Source: Bog-473 sp963736525 (GTDB lineage Bacteria > Actinomycetota > Acidimicrobiia > Acidimicrobiales > RAAP-2). From it: a stretch of DNA of 64,000 nucleotides. Below are positions 10,898 to 19,693 of this stretch, in pieces (positions within the stretch are counted from its first letter, which is position 1; each line of letters starts with the position of its first letter). The notes under the pieces are model-generated. The model was not told the origin of the DNA. It was given only the letters and a program-made list of their open reading frames with translations, and made no database searches. The translations under genes were made by a program, and so were the position numbers. The DNA lies in assembly GCA_963736525.1 (NCBI GenBank), contig CAVTPF010000023.1:39128-103127 (forward strand), read 5' to 3'.

Positions 10898-11950
10898 CTA
10901 TCGGTCCGTGGACCAGCGGAACCGGCTGAGGCGCCGGTCGCCGACCCGGCCGCTGGCGGCAAACCAGCGCGCCGAATCCTCCAGCGCCTCGGCCGCCGGG
11001 CGTGGTGCATAGCCCAGCTCCTGGCGCGCCCGGGTGTCGTCGAAGGACATCTGCGAGGTCGACATCCGCGCCGCCTCGAGGGGGACCGACGGGTGCCGGC
11101 GGAGCAACCTCCCCTCGACGGCCTCCGAGAACGCCGCCACGGCCAGCGACAGCGAGCGGGGGACTCTGATCCGCGGCGCCGGGAGGCCGGTGATCGCCGC
11201 CAGACGGCCCAGCAGGTCCTGCAGCGTGAGGTTCTCCCCGCCCAAGATGTAGCTGCGCCCCGTCCGGCCCTGCTCGAGCGCCAGGACGTGACCGGCGGCC
11301 ACGTCGTCGACGTGCGCCACGTTCAGCACGGTGTCGACGAACCCGGGCATCCGCCCGTTCAAGAAGTCCAGGACCAGCCTCCCGGTCGGTGTGGGGGCCC
11401 GGTCCCCCGGGCCGAGTGGGAACGTCGGGAGCACCAGCGAGGCCGGGAGGCCCTCGGCGACCGCCCGGAGCACCTCGTGCTCGGCGACGTACTTGGAGCG
11501 CTTGTACGAGCCGTATAGATGCCGCACGTCCGGGAACGAGCGCTCGTCGGCCGAGCCGGCACCCGAGACGTGCTCGAGTCCGAGGGTGCCGACCGTGCTC
11601 GTGTAGACGAGGCGCTCGACGCCGGCGTCCGCCGCGGCTCCGAGCACATTGCGAGTGCCCTGCACGTTGACCTCGTAGAAGGCGCCGGGGTCGCTGGCCC
11701 AGAACCGGTACAGCGCGGCCACGTGAAAGACGGCTCGGCAGCCGCTGACCGCCTGCTGCACGCTCTCGGGTCTCCGCAGATCGCCCACCACCTGCTTGAC
11801 GTTCAGTCCCTGGAGGTTCGCGGGATCGGCGCCGGGCTCGACGAGGCCCACGACCTCCTGGCCCCGCCCCACGAGGTGCCGCGACACCGCCGAGCCGATG
11901 AACCCACTGGCCCCCGTCACCAGGACCCTGTCACCCGAGCCGAGATTCAC
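10898..11950 (-). CDS. hpnA: HpnA-like NAD-dependent sugar epimerase/dehydratase
   Basis: The 350-residue extended SDR has an N-terminal NAD-binding Rossmann motif (VTGASGFIGSAV), VFHVAALYRFWASDP, and VNVQGTRNVLGAA. The catalytic Tyr-x3-Lys lies in YGSYKRSKYVAEHE, and there is a downstream substrate loop (PTFPLGPGD). The ALYRFWA-to-VYTSTVGTLG arrangement is that of hopanoid-associated sugar epimerase HpnA, whose precise reaction is still debated. Its ATG overlaps the stop of the class III aminotransferase by 4 bp. The pairing with an aminotransferase fits modification of a hopanoid side chain, although no squalene-hopene cyclase is in the window. A general dihydroflavonol-reductase-like function is the alternative. 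Confidence 0.78.
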   Translation of the reverse strand: MNLGSGDRVLVTGASGFIGSAVSRHLVGRGQEVVGLVEPGADPANLQGLNVKQVVGDLRRPESVQQAVSGCRAVFHVAALYRFWASDPGAFYEVNVQGTRNVLGAAADAGVERLVYTSTVGTLGLEHVSGAGSADERSFPDVRHLYGSYKRSKYVAEHEVLRAVAEGLPASLVLPTFPLGPGDRAPTPTGRLVLDFLNGRMPGFVDTVLNVAHVDDVAAGHVLALEQGRTGRSYILGGENLTLQDLLGRLAAITGLPAPRIRVPRSLSLAVAAFSEAVEGRLLRRHPSVPLEAARMSTSQMSFDDTRARQELGYAPRPAAEALEDSARWFAASGRVGDRRLSRFRWSTDR

Positions 11951-13335
11951 AGGCGCGACCGGTGCAGCGAGCCCTTGGCCATCGTCTTGCCGAACTCGAA
12001 GATCAGGCTCGAGCCCTTCTGCGCGCTGGCCAAGACGTCGTCGAGGGCATCGGCGAACAGCTCGACCTCGTCGTCACCGGCGATCAGCGGGGGCAGGAGC
12101 TTCACGACGTTCATGTTGTCGGCCGCCACCTGCGTGAGGATGCGGTGCCGGTGGAAGAGGGGCACGACGATCATTTGGGAGAACAGGGCGGGCCGGAGCG
12201 CCTCGATCATGCGGAACCGCCGGCGCAAGCCCGGGGTCGTCGGCTCTCCGAACACCAGCCCGATCATCAGGCCCCTCCCTCGCACCTCGTGCAGGAATTC
12301 GTACCGATCGACCAGCGGCTGCAAGGCCTTCGTGAAGGCGTCTCCGGTCCGTTCGACGCGGTCGAGGATGTCCTCGTCGTCGAACGCCTGTAGCGTGGCC
12401 AGGCCGGCCACCATCGCCAGCTGGTTGGTGCTGAACGTCGAGGAGTGGACGACGGCCCGGTCCATGGAGCTGAACACGCTGTCGGACACCTCGGCCGAGC
12501 AGAGCATCGCCCCGACCGGGACGTAGCCGCCCGAGAGGGCCTTCGAGACGGTGATGATGTCAGGCGTGATGCCGAATTGCTCGTGGCAGAAGAAGGTGCC
12601 GGAGCGACCGAGGCCCGCTTGCACCTCGTCGAGGATCATGAGCGCCTTGTGCCGGCGACAGAGCGATTGGGCCTCCTGCCAGAACCCCTCCGGGGCCAGG
12701 TTCACCCCCTTGCCCTGAATCGGCTCCGCGATGAACGCCGCCACGTCGCCCCGTCGCAGCTCCCGCGCGAGGGCGGACGCATCGCCGAAAGGGATCATGT
12801 CGCAGCCGGGGAGGAGAGGACCGAAGCCACTGCGGAATTCCCTCCCGCCGTTGAGCGCGAGGGCGCCGGTCGTCAGGCCGTGGAACGCATGGTCGCAGTA
12901 CAGGATCCGGGTCCGCTTCGTGGCGGCCCGAGCGAACTTGATCGCGCTCTCGACCGCCTCGGCACCCGAGTTGGTGAAGAACGCGCGTTCGATCCCCGGG
13001 TGGGCGCGGCCCACCAGCTGCTCGGCCAGGATGCCGGGCAGGAGGGCACAGTCCATCTGCACGAGGTTCGGGAGATCGGCGTCGAGGGCGTCGTGCAGCG
13101 CCTGGACGATGGCGGGATGGCCCCGACCGAGGGCGAACACCCCGAATCCAGACAGAAAGTCCAGGTAACGGCGCCCTTGCTCGTCGATGAGGTAACACCC
13201 CTCGCCCTTCACGTAGAAGCGGTCGAACTCGAGAGTGCCGAGCACCCGGGGCAGCTGGGGGTTGACGTACTTGGAATGAAGGGTGAAGTTCTGGCCCTTG
13301 CGCTCGTCCAACACCTGCTTCAGGTCAAAGGGCAT
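11947..13335 (-). CDS. Class III PLP aminotransferase, candidate HpnO-type
   Basis: The 462-residue product is an ornithine/acetylornithine-type aminotransferase. Landmarks are SGAEAVESAIKFARAAT, the cofactor-stacking DHAFHGLTTGAL, LILDEVQAGLGRSG with the PLP Asp (here MILDEVQAGLGR), and TVSKALSGGYVPVGA with the Schiff-base Lys. Together with the overlapping HpnA-like gene it is a candidate for the HpnO step, which aminates the hopanoid polyol tail to give aminobacteriohopanetriol. That function is inferred from context and family only. Diamine or amino-acid transamination is equally possible from sequence. It is the first gene of a three-gene minus-strand operon ending with EttA. Confidence 0.8.
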   Translation of the reverse strand: MPFDLKQVLDERKGQNFTLHSKYVNPQLPRVLGTLEFDRFYVKGEGCYLIDEQGRRYLDFLSGFGVFALGRGHPAIVQALHDALDADLPNLVQMDCALLPGILAEQLVGRAHPGIERAFFTNSGAEAVESAIKFARAATKRTRILYCDHAFHGLTTGALALNGGREFRSGFGPLLPGCDMIPFGDASALARELRRGDVAAFIAEPIQGKGVNLAPEGFWQEAQSLCRRHKALMILDEVQAGLGRSGTFFCHEQFGITPDIITVSKALSGGYVPVGAMLCSAEVSDSVFSSMDRAVVHSSTFSTNQLAMVAGLATLQAFDDEDILDRVERTGDAFTKALQPLVDRYEFLHEVRGRGLMIGLVFGEPTTPGLRRRFRMIEALRPALFSQMIVVPLFHRHRILTQVAADNMNVVKLLPPLIAGDDEVELFADALDDVLASAQKGSSLIFEFGKTMAKGSLHRSRL

Positions 13336-13498
13336 GCAGTGAACTCCGAGATCTTTCTGGGCGGTCGCGACAGGTTAGTGGGACTGCCCCGGTCGAGAAC
13401 CGACCGTCGGCCCGTCTGCGCCCGCCGCCACATTCGTGCGATGATCCCGTCGCCCGGCCCCTCGCTTCGTCGCACGCAAAGCCCGAAAGGGACGTCGA

Positions 13499-14977
13499 TT
13501 GACCCCCAGCACCCCGAACATCCTCCTTGTCATGTCCGACCAGCACCGGGCCGACATGATGGGCTGCGCCGGCGACGCCAGCGTCCACACGCCCTCGCTC
13601 GACGCCCTGGCTCGCGAGGGGGTGCGCTTCTCCCGGGTGTCGTGCCAAGGGCCCCTGTGCATGCCGTCACGGGCCTCCTTCATGACCGAGCGCTACGTGC
13701 GCGACCACGGCGTGTACACCAATTGGGCCGAGATCGCACCCGAAAGCCCGACCTACGCCTGGGCATTGCGCGAGGCCGGCTACCACACGTCCCTCCTGGG
13801 CAAGGCCCACCTGTACCTCGACGAAAACCTCACGGTCGCCCACATCGACGACATGGCGGGCCGGCTGCAGGCGCTGGGGTTCGCCGAGGTGTTCGAGACC
13901 GGCGACAAGTTCATCGGCAAGGTCCCGAACCGATACACAGATTTCCTGGAGGGGCGAGGGCTGCTGGAGGCCTACCGCAAGCACATCGCTGACCGCAGCT
14001 ACCAGGGGGAGAACGAAAACGGTCAGAACGCGACCAAGTGCGTGCCGATGTGGGACGCGACGCCGCTGCCGCTGCCGCTCGACGCGTACGTCGACACGTG
14101 GCACGGCATGGAGGCGGTGCGATGGATCGAGGGGTACGACCGCCCGGAGCCCTTCTTCCTCTTCGTCGGGTTCCCGGGCCCACACGATCCCTGGGACGCA
14201 CCCGAGGAGGCGGTGGGGCGATACGGCGACGTCGACGTCTCCATGCCCAGCTCGACCCGGCGCCCCACCGTGGACGGGACGGGTCGCTACGGCGCCCTGC
14301 TGAACTCCTTCCTCTGGGTGTCCGATTCGGAGTCCATGACCGACGACGCCATCCGCGGCATGCGCCGCTCGTACACGGCCGACATCTCGGTCATCGACCA
14401 CGCGGTGGGCCTCATGGTCGACGCACTCGAGCGCAAGGGCCTGCTGGACAACACCTGCATCGTCTACACGAGCGACCACGGCGAGATGGCCGGGAACCAC
14501 GGACTGATGTCAAAGTGCGTGCTCTACGAGCCGGCGGTGCGAGTCCCGTTGATCGTGCGACCGCCCGGAGGGTGCCCGCCGCGGGTGGTCGACTCGCTGG
14601 TCGAGCACCTCGACGTGCCGGCGACCCTACGCGCCATCGCGGGTGCCCCCGACATTCCGGCCGGCGAGGGACGCTCGCTGCTGGCGAGCATGCAGGGAGG
14701 ATCCTCCCCGACACCGCGTGCCGTGACGGTGAGCGAGAACTGGGGCTTCGCCGTCTTCGAGACCGAGCGCTACAAGCTGGTCGTCGACGAGGACGCCGGT
14801 ACCCCGTGCCAGTTGTTCGACCTCGCTGACGACCCGTCCGAGGACGCCAACCTCCTGCGCGACCCGCTGTCAGCACCGGTGGTCGAGGAGATCATGGAGA
14901 CCCACGTCCGCCCGTTCTTGACGACGCCGCCGGCGAGACCCCACGCCAGTCTCTTCACGGGCGGCTCCGAGGATTGA
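13499..14977 (+). CDS. Sulfatase (formylglycine type)
   Basis: The 492-residue product is an alkaline-phosphatase-fold sulfatase. It opens with NILLVMSDQHRAD, where the Asp residues bind the metal, and carries C-M-P-S-R at Cys54, the motif oxidised to formylglycine by FGE. Later come YTSDHGEMAGNHGLMSK and a choline-sulfatase/phosphonate-hydrolase-like C-terminus. It should hydrolyse a sulfate ester, or possibly a phosphonate monoester. No signal peptide is visible, so it probably acts inside the cell. The TTG start follows GAAAGGGA by 6 bases. It diverges from the aminotransferase operon and meets the antiporter gene tail to tail. A larger second sulfatase lies at 24.1 kb. Confidence 0.87.
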   Translation: MTPSTPNILLVMSDQHRADMMGCAGDASVHTPSLDALAREGVRFSRVSCQGPLCMPSRASFMTERYVRDHGVYTNWAEIAPESPTYAWALREAGYHTSLLGKAHLYLDENLTVAHIDDMAGRLQALGFAEVFETGDKFIGKVPNRYTDFLEGRGLLEAYRKHIADRSYQGENENGQNATKCVPMWDATPLPLPLDAYVDTWHGMEAVRWIEGYDRPEPFFLFVGFPGPHDPWDAPEEAVGRYGDVDVSMPSSTRRPTVDGTGRYGALLNSFLWVSDSESMTDDAIRGMRRSYTADISVIDHAVGLMVDALERKGLLDNTCIVYTSDHGEMAGNHGLMSKCVLYEPAVRVPLIVRPPGGCPPRVVDSLVEHLDVPATLRAIAGAPDIPAGEGRSLLASMQGGSSPTPRAVTVSENWGFAVFETERYKLVVDEDAGTPCQLFDLADDPSEDANLLRDPLSAPVVEEIMETHVRPFLTTPPARPHASLFTGGSED

Positions 14978-14987
14978 CGTCGGGCCG

Positions 14988-16214
14988 TCACGGGTCTTCG
15001 TCCTCTAGAACGGCGGACTCCTCCGCGACCTCCGCCACCTTCGTCGCTGCACCCAGACGCCGCAGCCCGATCATCGGGTAGATCAAGACCGACAGCATGC
15101 CTGCGGCGACCAGCGCCGCCGCGTTCTGCGGCTTCATCCGGTGCTCTTCGACACCGAGCGACGTGATCACCACGATGATCGGCAATCCCGTGGCGGAAAG
15201 GACGGCCAGGGACCGCGCCTGCAGTTTGGTGACGACACCGCGGAAGAACACCCACGTGGGCAGCCCGCGCGTGAACAGGAAGATCGCGGCGAACATGGGC
15301 ACGAGGAGCAGCACCTTGGGCTGGTGGACCAGTGCGTGCAGGTCGAAGGTGATGCCGTTCTCAATGAAGAAGATGGGGATGAGGAACCCGAACCCGATCG
15401 CCTCGAGTTTGCTCGTGATGGGCTCGCTGTCCTCTCCTTGTATGAGGAGACGGACCACCACGCCGGCGGCGAACGCCCCGAGCAGCACGTCGAGGCTGAG
15501 CTTGAGCGCCAGATACACGAGCAGGATGACGAGAAGAACCGAGATCCTGACCGGCAGCTGGGCTGTGGAATGGAGATGGCGGCGCATGAGCGCGATGAAG
15601 CGAGGGGGATGCACCTGCATCGCCAGCAGTGCCGCAATGACGGCGACGGCCACGAAGAGCACGAGGAGCGCGAAGGTCAGGCGCGGGTCCCGGTTTGTCA
15701 GCAGCACCGCCACGGCGACGATCGGGCCGAACTCCCCGGTCGATCCGACCGACAAGAAGACGGGTCCCAGGCCCGTGCGCAGCACGCCGGCGTCCCGCAG
15801 GATGGGGAGGAGGGTCCCGAGCGCCGTCGTCGTCAGGCACAGCGCCACGACGACGTGATCGAGAACCAGACCGGTCCAGTGGAGCACGAGGCCCACGCCG
15901 AGCGCGAGGACGAGGGAGACGCCCCAAGACCCCACCGCCAGCCCCAGGTGTCCTTGCCGCATGGTCTTCAGGTCCAGCTCCATGCCCGCCAGGAACATCA
16001 GGTAGGTGAGTCCGAAGTCCGACAGCGCCGTCACGATGGAGTTGGGATGGGCGAGCCCCAGCACGTAGGGTCCCAGGATGATCCCGAGGAGGATCATGAT
16101 CACGACCTCGGGGACGGGCATGAAGCGCCGCAGACCCTCGGCGATGATCGGCGCCAGCACGGCCGCCACGCCGATGAGTACAAGAGTCGGAATCGCGTCG
16201 TCGATCATCTGCAA
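14988..16214 (-). CDS. Cation:proton antiporter (CPA2/Kef type), membrane part only
   Basis: The 408-residue protein has about 12 hydrophobic segments. The CPA2 core is visible: ILLGIILGPYVLGL, LSDFGLTYLMFLAGMELDL, STGEFGPIVAVAVLL and GFGFLIPIFFIENGITFDL. It exchanges Na+ or K+ for H+ across the membrane. It ends in a short acidic tail (VAEVAEESAVLEDEDP) and lacks the cytosolic RCK/TrkA-N domain of full KefB/C. The start ATG is followed by a second Met two codons on. The 3' end lies 10 bp from the sulfatase stop in tail-to-tail arrangement. The 245 bp upstream, shared with the DUF1214 gene, hold no further gene. Confidence 0.87.
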   Translation of the reverse strand: MQMIDDAIPTLVLIGVAAVLAPIIAEGLRRFMPVPEVVIMILLGIILGPYVLGLAHPNSIVTALSDFGLTYLMFLAGMELDLKTMRQGHLGLAVGSWGVSLVLALGVGLVLHWTGLVLDHVVVALCLTTTALGTLLPILRDAGVLRTGLGPVFLSVGSTGEFGPIVAVAVLLTNRDPRLTFALLVLFVAVAVIAALLAMQVHPPRFIALMRRHLHSTAQLPVRISVLLVILLVYLALKLSLDVLLGAFAAGVVVRLLIQGEDSEPITSKLEAIGFGFLIPIFFIENGITFDLHALVHQPKVLLLVPMFAAIFLFTRGLPTWVFFRGVVTKLQARSLAVLSATGLPIIVVITSLGVEEHRMKPQNAAALVAAGMLSVLIYPMIGLRRLGAATKVAEVAEESAVLEDEDP

Positions 16215-16459
16215 CCCCTTGCGCCACGTGCGACCGCCGTCCGTGGCAACGCCGCGCGACCTCCCAGCCCTACGCTACGCCGGGGCGGTCGTGGCTTGTG
16301 GTGATCTCCGCCGCTCCTCGCTTCCGTCGTGTGCCCGGTTCCGTCCGTTCGGGCGGTTGACGGCGCAGTCGTAGCGCGACAGCATGTCGCCGCCTCGTCA
16401 CGATAGGGGTCGGACATGTCGGTGCAGCCAGTTGTTCTCACGCGTGGGCGGACCGCCCC

Positions 16460-17692
16460 GTGACGAGCGCGTTCGTCAATCCGTCGTGGATGCCCCACTC
16501 GGTCAGCGAGGCGGCGCGTGCCGGTGACGCCACGGCGGACGATCTCGTGTCGGGGCGTGCGTGGTCACACCTGCTCGAGGGTCTGCGCCGGGCGTCCGAG
16601 ATCGTCACGTCCGACGGGACGCCGCACGCCGCGGCCGACATCGCGTCGGGGTTTCGCCATCTGCTGGTCCTGTTGGGCACCGGGATCGACCAGGCGTTGC
16701 GGTCGGAGCCCGACCCCGTGCTGGCGGTCAAGCCCTCCGGTGTCGATGCCGTCTACAAGTGGGGCATGGACTGCCCGGACTGCATCTACACCGGCTCACC
16801 CCTGCGTGGCGGCGAGTCGTACCGCCTCTGGGGCCATCGCGGTTCGGCACGGTACGTGGGCCTCCAATCCATGGCCGGGATGGCCTCCTCGGCCAACGTG
16901 CTCCTGGACGAACTGGACCTCGGACCCTCCGGTGAGGTCGAGCTGTCGCTCTCCGTGGACCACCGGGAAGGAAACTGGCTGCCGATCGCCGAGAACGCGA
17001 CCCAGCTGGTGGTCCGCCACTTCTTCTACGACTGGGACACCGAGGTGGCGTCCTCACTCTTCATCGAACGGGTCGGCCCGCCGACCGAGAGGACAACACG
17101 TGCACCGGAGGATCCGAGAGCGGTCATGGCGCGCCAGTTGGTGGCCCTGGGGGACTTCGTCGTCGCCAATCTCGAATTCTTCCTCCAGTTCTCCCGACCC
17201 GAGACCCCCAACACCTTCCTGCCCCCGCTCGACGGCACGGCCATGGGCGGAGCGGCCGAGAACCGACCGGTCATCGGGTCGTGGGAGCTGGGACCGGACG
17301 AGGCGCTGCTGGTCGAGGTGACCCCGCCCGTCGGCCTCTACTGGAGCTTCTCCCTGGGGAACGCGTGGTGGGAGACCATCGACTACGGACGCCATCAGAG
17401 CAGCCTGAACGGCCATCAGGCGGCGGTCGACGAGGACGGGGTCCTGCGCGCCGTGATCGCCCACGAAGATCCGGGGGTCGCCAACTGGCTCGACACGGCC
17501 GGACACAGTGCGGGTCCGGTGATCTTGCGGTGCGTACGAACCGAGAGCGCGCCGGTGCCGGTGACACGGGTGGTCCCCTTCTCCGGGGTCTCCGCGTCGC
17601 TGCCGGCGGGGACCCATCGCGTCACGCCCGAGGAGCGACGCCGCACCATCGCCGCCCGCCGCCTCGCGGTGAGCAAGCGGTTCACCCGATGA
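16460..17692 (+). CDS. DUF1214 domain protein
   Basis: The 410-residue protein has a C-terminal DUF1214 region recognised from GLYWSFSLGNAWWETIDYG and the HQAAVDEDGVLRAVIAHEDPG stretch. The N-terminal half is alpha-helical (SHLLEGLRRASEIV, IASGFRHLLVLLGTGID). No signal peptide is evident. DUF1214 proteins have no agreed enzyme activity. The GTG start begins MTSAFVNPSWMP. Its stop overlaps the ATG of the sulfotransferase gene (ATGA), so the two should be co-translated, with the SDR gene 35 bp further on. In this setting it could help hold or bind a lipophilic substrate such as a sterol, which is speculation. Confidence 0.75.
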   Translation: MTSAFVNPSWMPHSVSEAARAGDATADDLVSGRAWSHLLEGLRRASEIVTSDGTPHAAADIASGFRHLLVLLGTGIDQALRSEPDPVLAVKPSGVDAVYKWGMDCPDCIYTGSPLRGGESYRLWGHRGSARYVGLQSMAGMASSANVLLDELDLGPSGEVELSLSVDHREGNWLPIAENATQLVVRHFFYDWDTEVASSLFIERVGPPTERTTRAPEDPRAVMARQLVALGDFVVANLEFFLQFSRPETPNTFLPPLDGTAMGGAAENRPVIGSWELGPDEALLVEVTPPVGLYWSFSLGNAWWETIDYGRHQSSLNGHQAAVDEDGVLRAVIAHEDPGVANWLDTAGHSAGPVILRCVRTESAPVPVTRVVPFSGVSASLPAGTHRVTPEERRRTIAARRLAVSKRFTR

Positions 17693-18834
17693 CGCTCGAC
17701 GCCGACGAACTGGAGGCCGAGGCCCGGGAGCAGACGGGGCTCGACGACTTCGGCGACGGGCACCACCGGGAGGGACTCGAGCGCCTGGTGGGGTCCATGA
17801 ACGAGGAGGCGGACCTGAACCAGATGGGCGAGGTCATGCAGCGGATCAGGCTCGTCACGCTGCTGTCCTCGCGCTTGCAGGTGGAGGACACATACCGGGC
17901 GAACCCCTCGATCGCCGCCGAACAGGTCGAGGGGCCCGTCTTCGTCATCGGGCTCCCCCGCACCGGGACCACGGCCATGAGCCAGCTCGTCGCCGCCGAT
18001 CCCCAGTTCCGCTCGCTCCGCACCTGGGAGTCCTCGTCACCCTGTCCGCCGCCGGAGTCGGCCACCGAGCACACCGACCCCCGCATCGCACAGACCGAAG
18101 CCGGCTTGGCCATGATGAACGAGACGTTCCCCCTGATGCAGACCATGCACCACGTGGAGGCGACCACCGCAACCGAGTGCCAGGACCTGCTGGGAATGAG
18201 TTTCCGGACCGTCCACTTCGACGGGTTCGGCCGCGTCCCGTCCTATCTCGAATGGGTGACCAACTGCGACATGCGCGGCACCTATCTCTACCACCGCCGC
18301 GTCCTGCACCTCCTCCAGTGGCACTGCCCGCCCCGGCTGTGGCACTTGAAGACCCCGGTGCACATGTTCGCCTTGGACGCGTTGCTCGAGGCCTATCCCG
18401 ATGCCAAGTTCCTCTGGAGCCACCGTGATCCCGCCAAGGTTCTCGGCTCGGTGTGCAGCCTGATCCACTACACCCGCAGCTGGAGCAGCGACCGCGACGA
18501 CGCCATGGAGCTCGGCGCGGAGCAGCTCGACCGGTGGTGGGAGGCCGTCTCGCGGGCCATGGACTTCCGCGACCGCGTCGGCGACGACCGGTTCGCGGAC
18601 GTCTCCTTCGCCGACTTGCAAGTGGACCCGGTCAACGCACTGGCCGCGGCCTACGAACGGATCGGCATCGCGTTCCCCGACGCGTCCCGTGACGCAGTCA
18701 CGAGCTGGGCCAAGAGCCACGAGCCCGGTTCGCACGGGCGGCACACCTACGACCTGGCCGACTTCGGGCTGAACGAAGTACAGATACGGCAGCGCTTCGC
18801 GCCCTACCTGGCGGCGTACGATGCCGTCGCGTGA
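17689..18834 (+). CDS. PAPS-dependent sulfotransferase family protein
   Basis: The 381-residue product belongs to the bacterial sulfotransferase family. The 5'-phosphosulfate loop is VIGLPRTGTTAMSQL at about residue 85. The 3'-phosphate-binding region is FLWSHRDPAKVLGSVCSL, and WHLKTPVHMF matches the conserved substrate-side segment. It should move sulfate from PAPS to a hydroxyl, for example of a sterol, glycolipid or natural product. The ATG overlaps the DUF1214 stop by 4 bp, giving strong coupling. The nearby sulfatases, SulP transporter and SDR would be consistent with making and cleaving sulfate esters of the same class of compound. That link is inference. Confidence 0.85.
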   Translation: MTLDADELEAEAREQTGLDDFGDGHHREGLERLVGSMNEEADLNQMGEVMQRIRLVTLLSSRLQVEDTYRANPSIAAEQVEGPVFVIGLPRTGTTAMSQLVAADPQFRSLRTWESSSPCPPPESATEHTDPRIAQTEAGLAMMNETFPLMQTMHHVEATTATECQDLLGMSFRTVHFDGFGRVPSYLEWVTNCDMRGTYLYHRRVLHLLQWHCPPRLWHLKTPVHMFALDALLEAYPDAKFLWSHRDPAKVLGSVCSLIHYTRSWSSDRDDAMELGAEQLDRWWEAVSRAMDFRDRVGDDRFADVSFADLQVDPVNALAAAYERIGIAFPDASRDAVTSWAKSHEPGSHGRHTYDLADFGLNEVQIRQRFAPYLAAYDAVA

Positions 18835-18869
18835 TCGGCTGATCACCGCGGACATGGAGGAGGGCCTGC

Positions 18870-19673
18870 GTGGATCTCGGACTCGCTGACGCGACGGCGG
18901 TCGTCACCGGTGGCAGCAAAGGCATGGGGAGGGCGGTGGCCCAGGTGCTCGCCGCGGACGGGGCGAGGGTCGCCGTCATGGCGCGGGGCCAGGAGGCCCT
19001 CAACGAGACGGTGGCGGCGTTGCGCGCCGCCGGGAGCCCGGACCCCGTCGGCATCAGCGTCGACATGACCGATCCCGGCTCCATCGCCAACGGTTTCGAC
19101 CAGGTGCGCGACCGCTGGGGCTCACTGAACATCTTGGTGCACACCATCGGGCCCGGCGCGGGACGCTTCGAGCAACTCGACGACTCCGCCTGGGATGAAG
19201 CGTTCGCCCTGGGCACCATGTCTGCCGTGCGGAGCGTGCGCTCGGCGCTGCCGCTGCTGCGTGCCGCCGAGTGGGGACGCATCGCCATCTTTTCGGCCCA
19301 CTCGATTCAGCGTCAGAGCCCGATTCTCGTCGCCTACACGGCATCGAAGGCGGCCGTGACCAGCATTGCCAAGAACCTGGCGAAGACGTTGGCCCCCGAC
19401 GGCATTCTGGTCAACGCCGTGTGCCCCGGGTCCATCGTGACGGCGAGCTTCACCGAGAACCTCAGGGAGACCTTCGCAGCCGAGGGCCTCGACCCGGCCG
19501 ATCCACACGACGTCATGTCGTGGATCGACAAGACGTTCCACCAGCCTGCCGACCTCGGGAGAGCCGGCCTGCCCGACGAGGTCGCCTCCCTCACGGCCTA
19601 CCTGGTGTCGCGGCGCAACGGTTACGTGACCGGTGCCTGCGTCAATGCCGACGGGGGCTCAGACTTCGTCTGA
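18870..19673 (+). CDS. Short-chain dehydrogenase/reductase (SDR)
   Basis: The 267-residue classical SDR has the cofactor motif TGGSKGMGRAVA, the acidic NNAG-region replacement LVHTIGPGAG, and the catalytic Ser (FSAHSIQ). The Tyr-x3-Lys is AYTASKAAV and the C-terminal motif is NAVCPGSIVT. It should oxidise or reduce a hydroxyl/carbonyl pair with NAD(P)H. Replacement of the usual NNAG by HTIGPG places it among divergent SDRs linked to polyketide, sterol or quinone chemistry. The GTG start follows GGAGGAGGG. It follows the sulfotransferase by 35 bp and probably belongs to the same transcript. Its end faces the secreted repeat protein gene with 20 bp between stops. Confidence 0.88.
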   Translation: MDLGLADATAVVTGGSKGMGRAVAQVLAADGARVAVMARGQEALNETVAALRAAGSPDPVGISVDMTDPGSIANGFDQVRDRWGSLNILVHTIGPGAGRFEQLDDSAWDEAFALGTMSAVRSVRSALPLLRAAEWGRIAIFSAHSIQRQSPILVAYTASKAAVTSIAKNLAKTLAPDGILVNAVCPGSIVTASFTENLRETFAAEGLDPADPHDVMSWIDKTFHQPADLGRAGLPDEVASLTAYLVSRRNGYVTGACVNADGGSDFV

Positions 19674-19693
19674 CCGACCGCTGCCCTCGGCCC

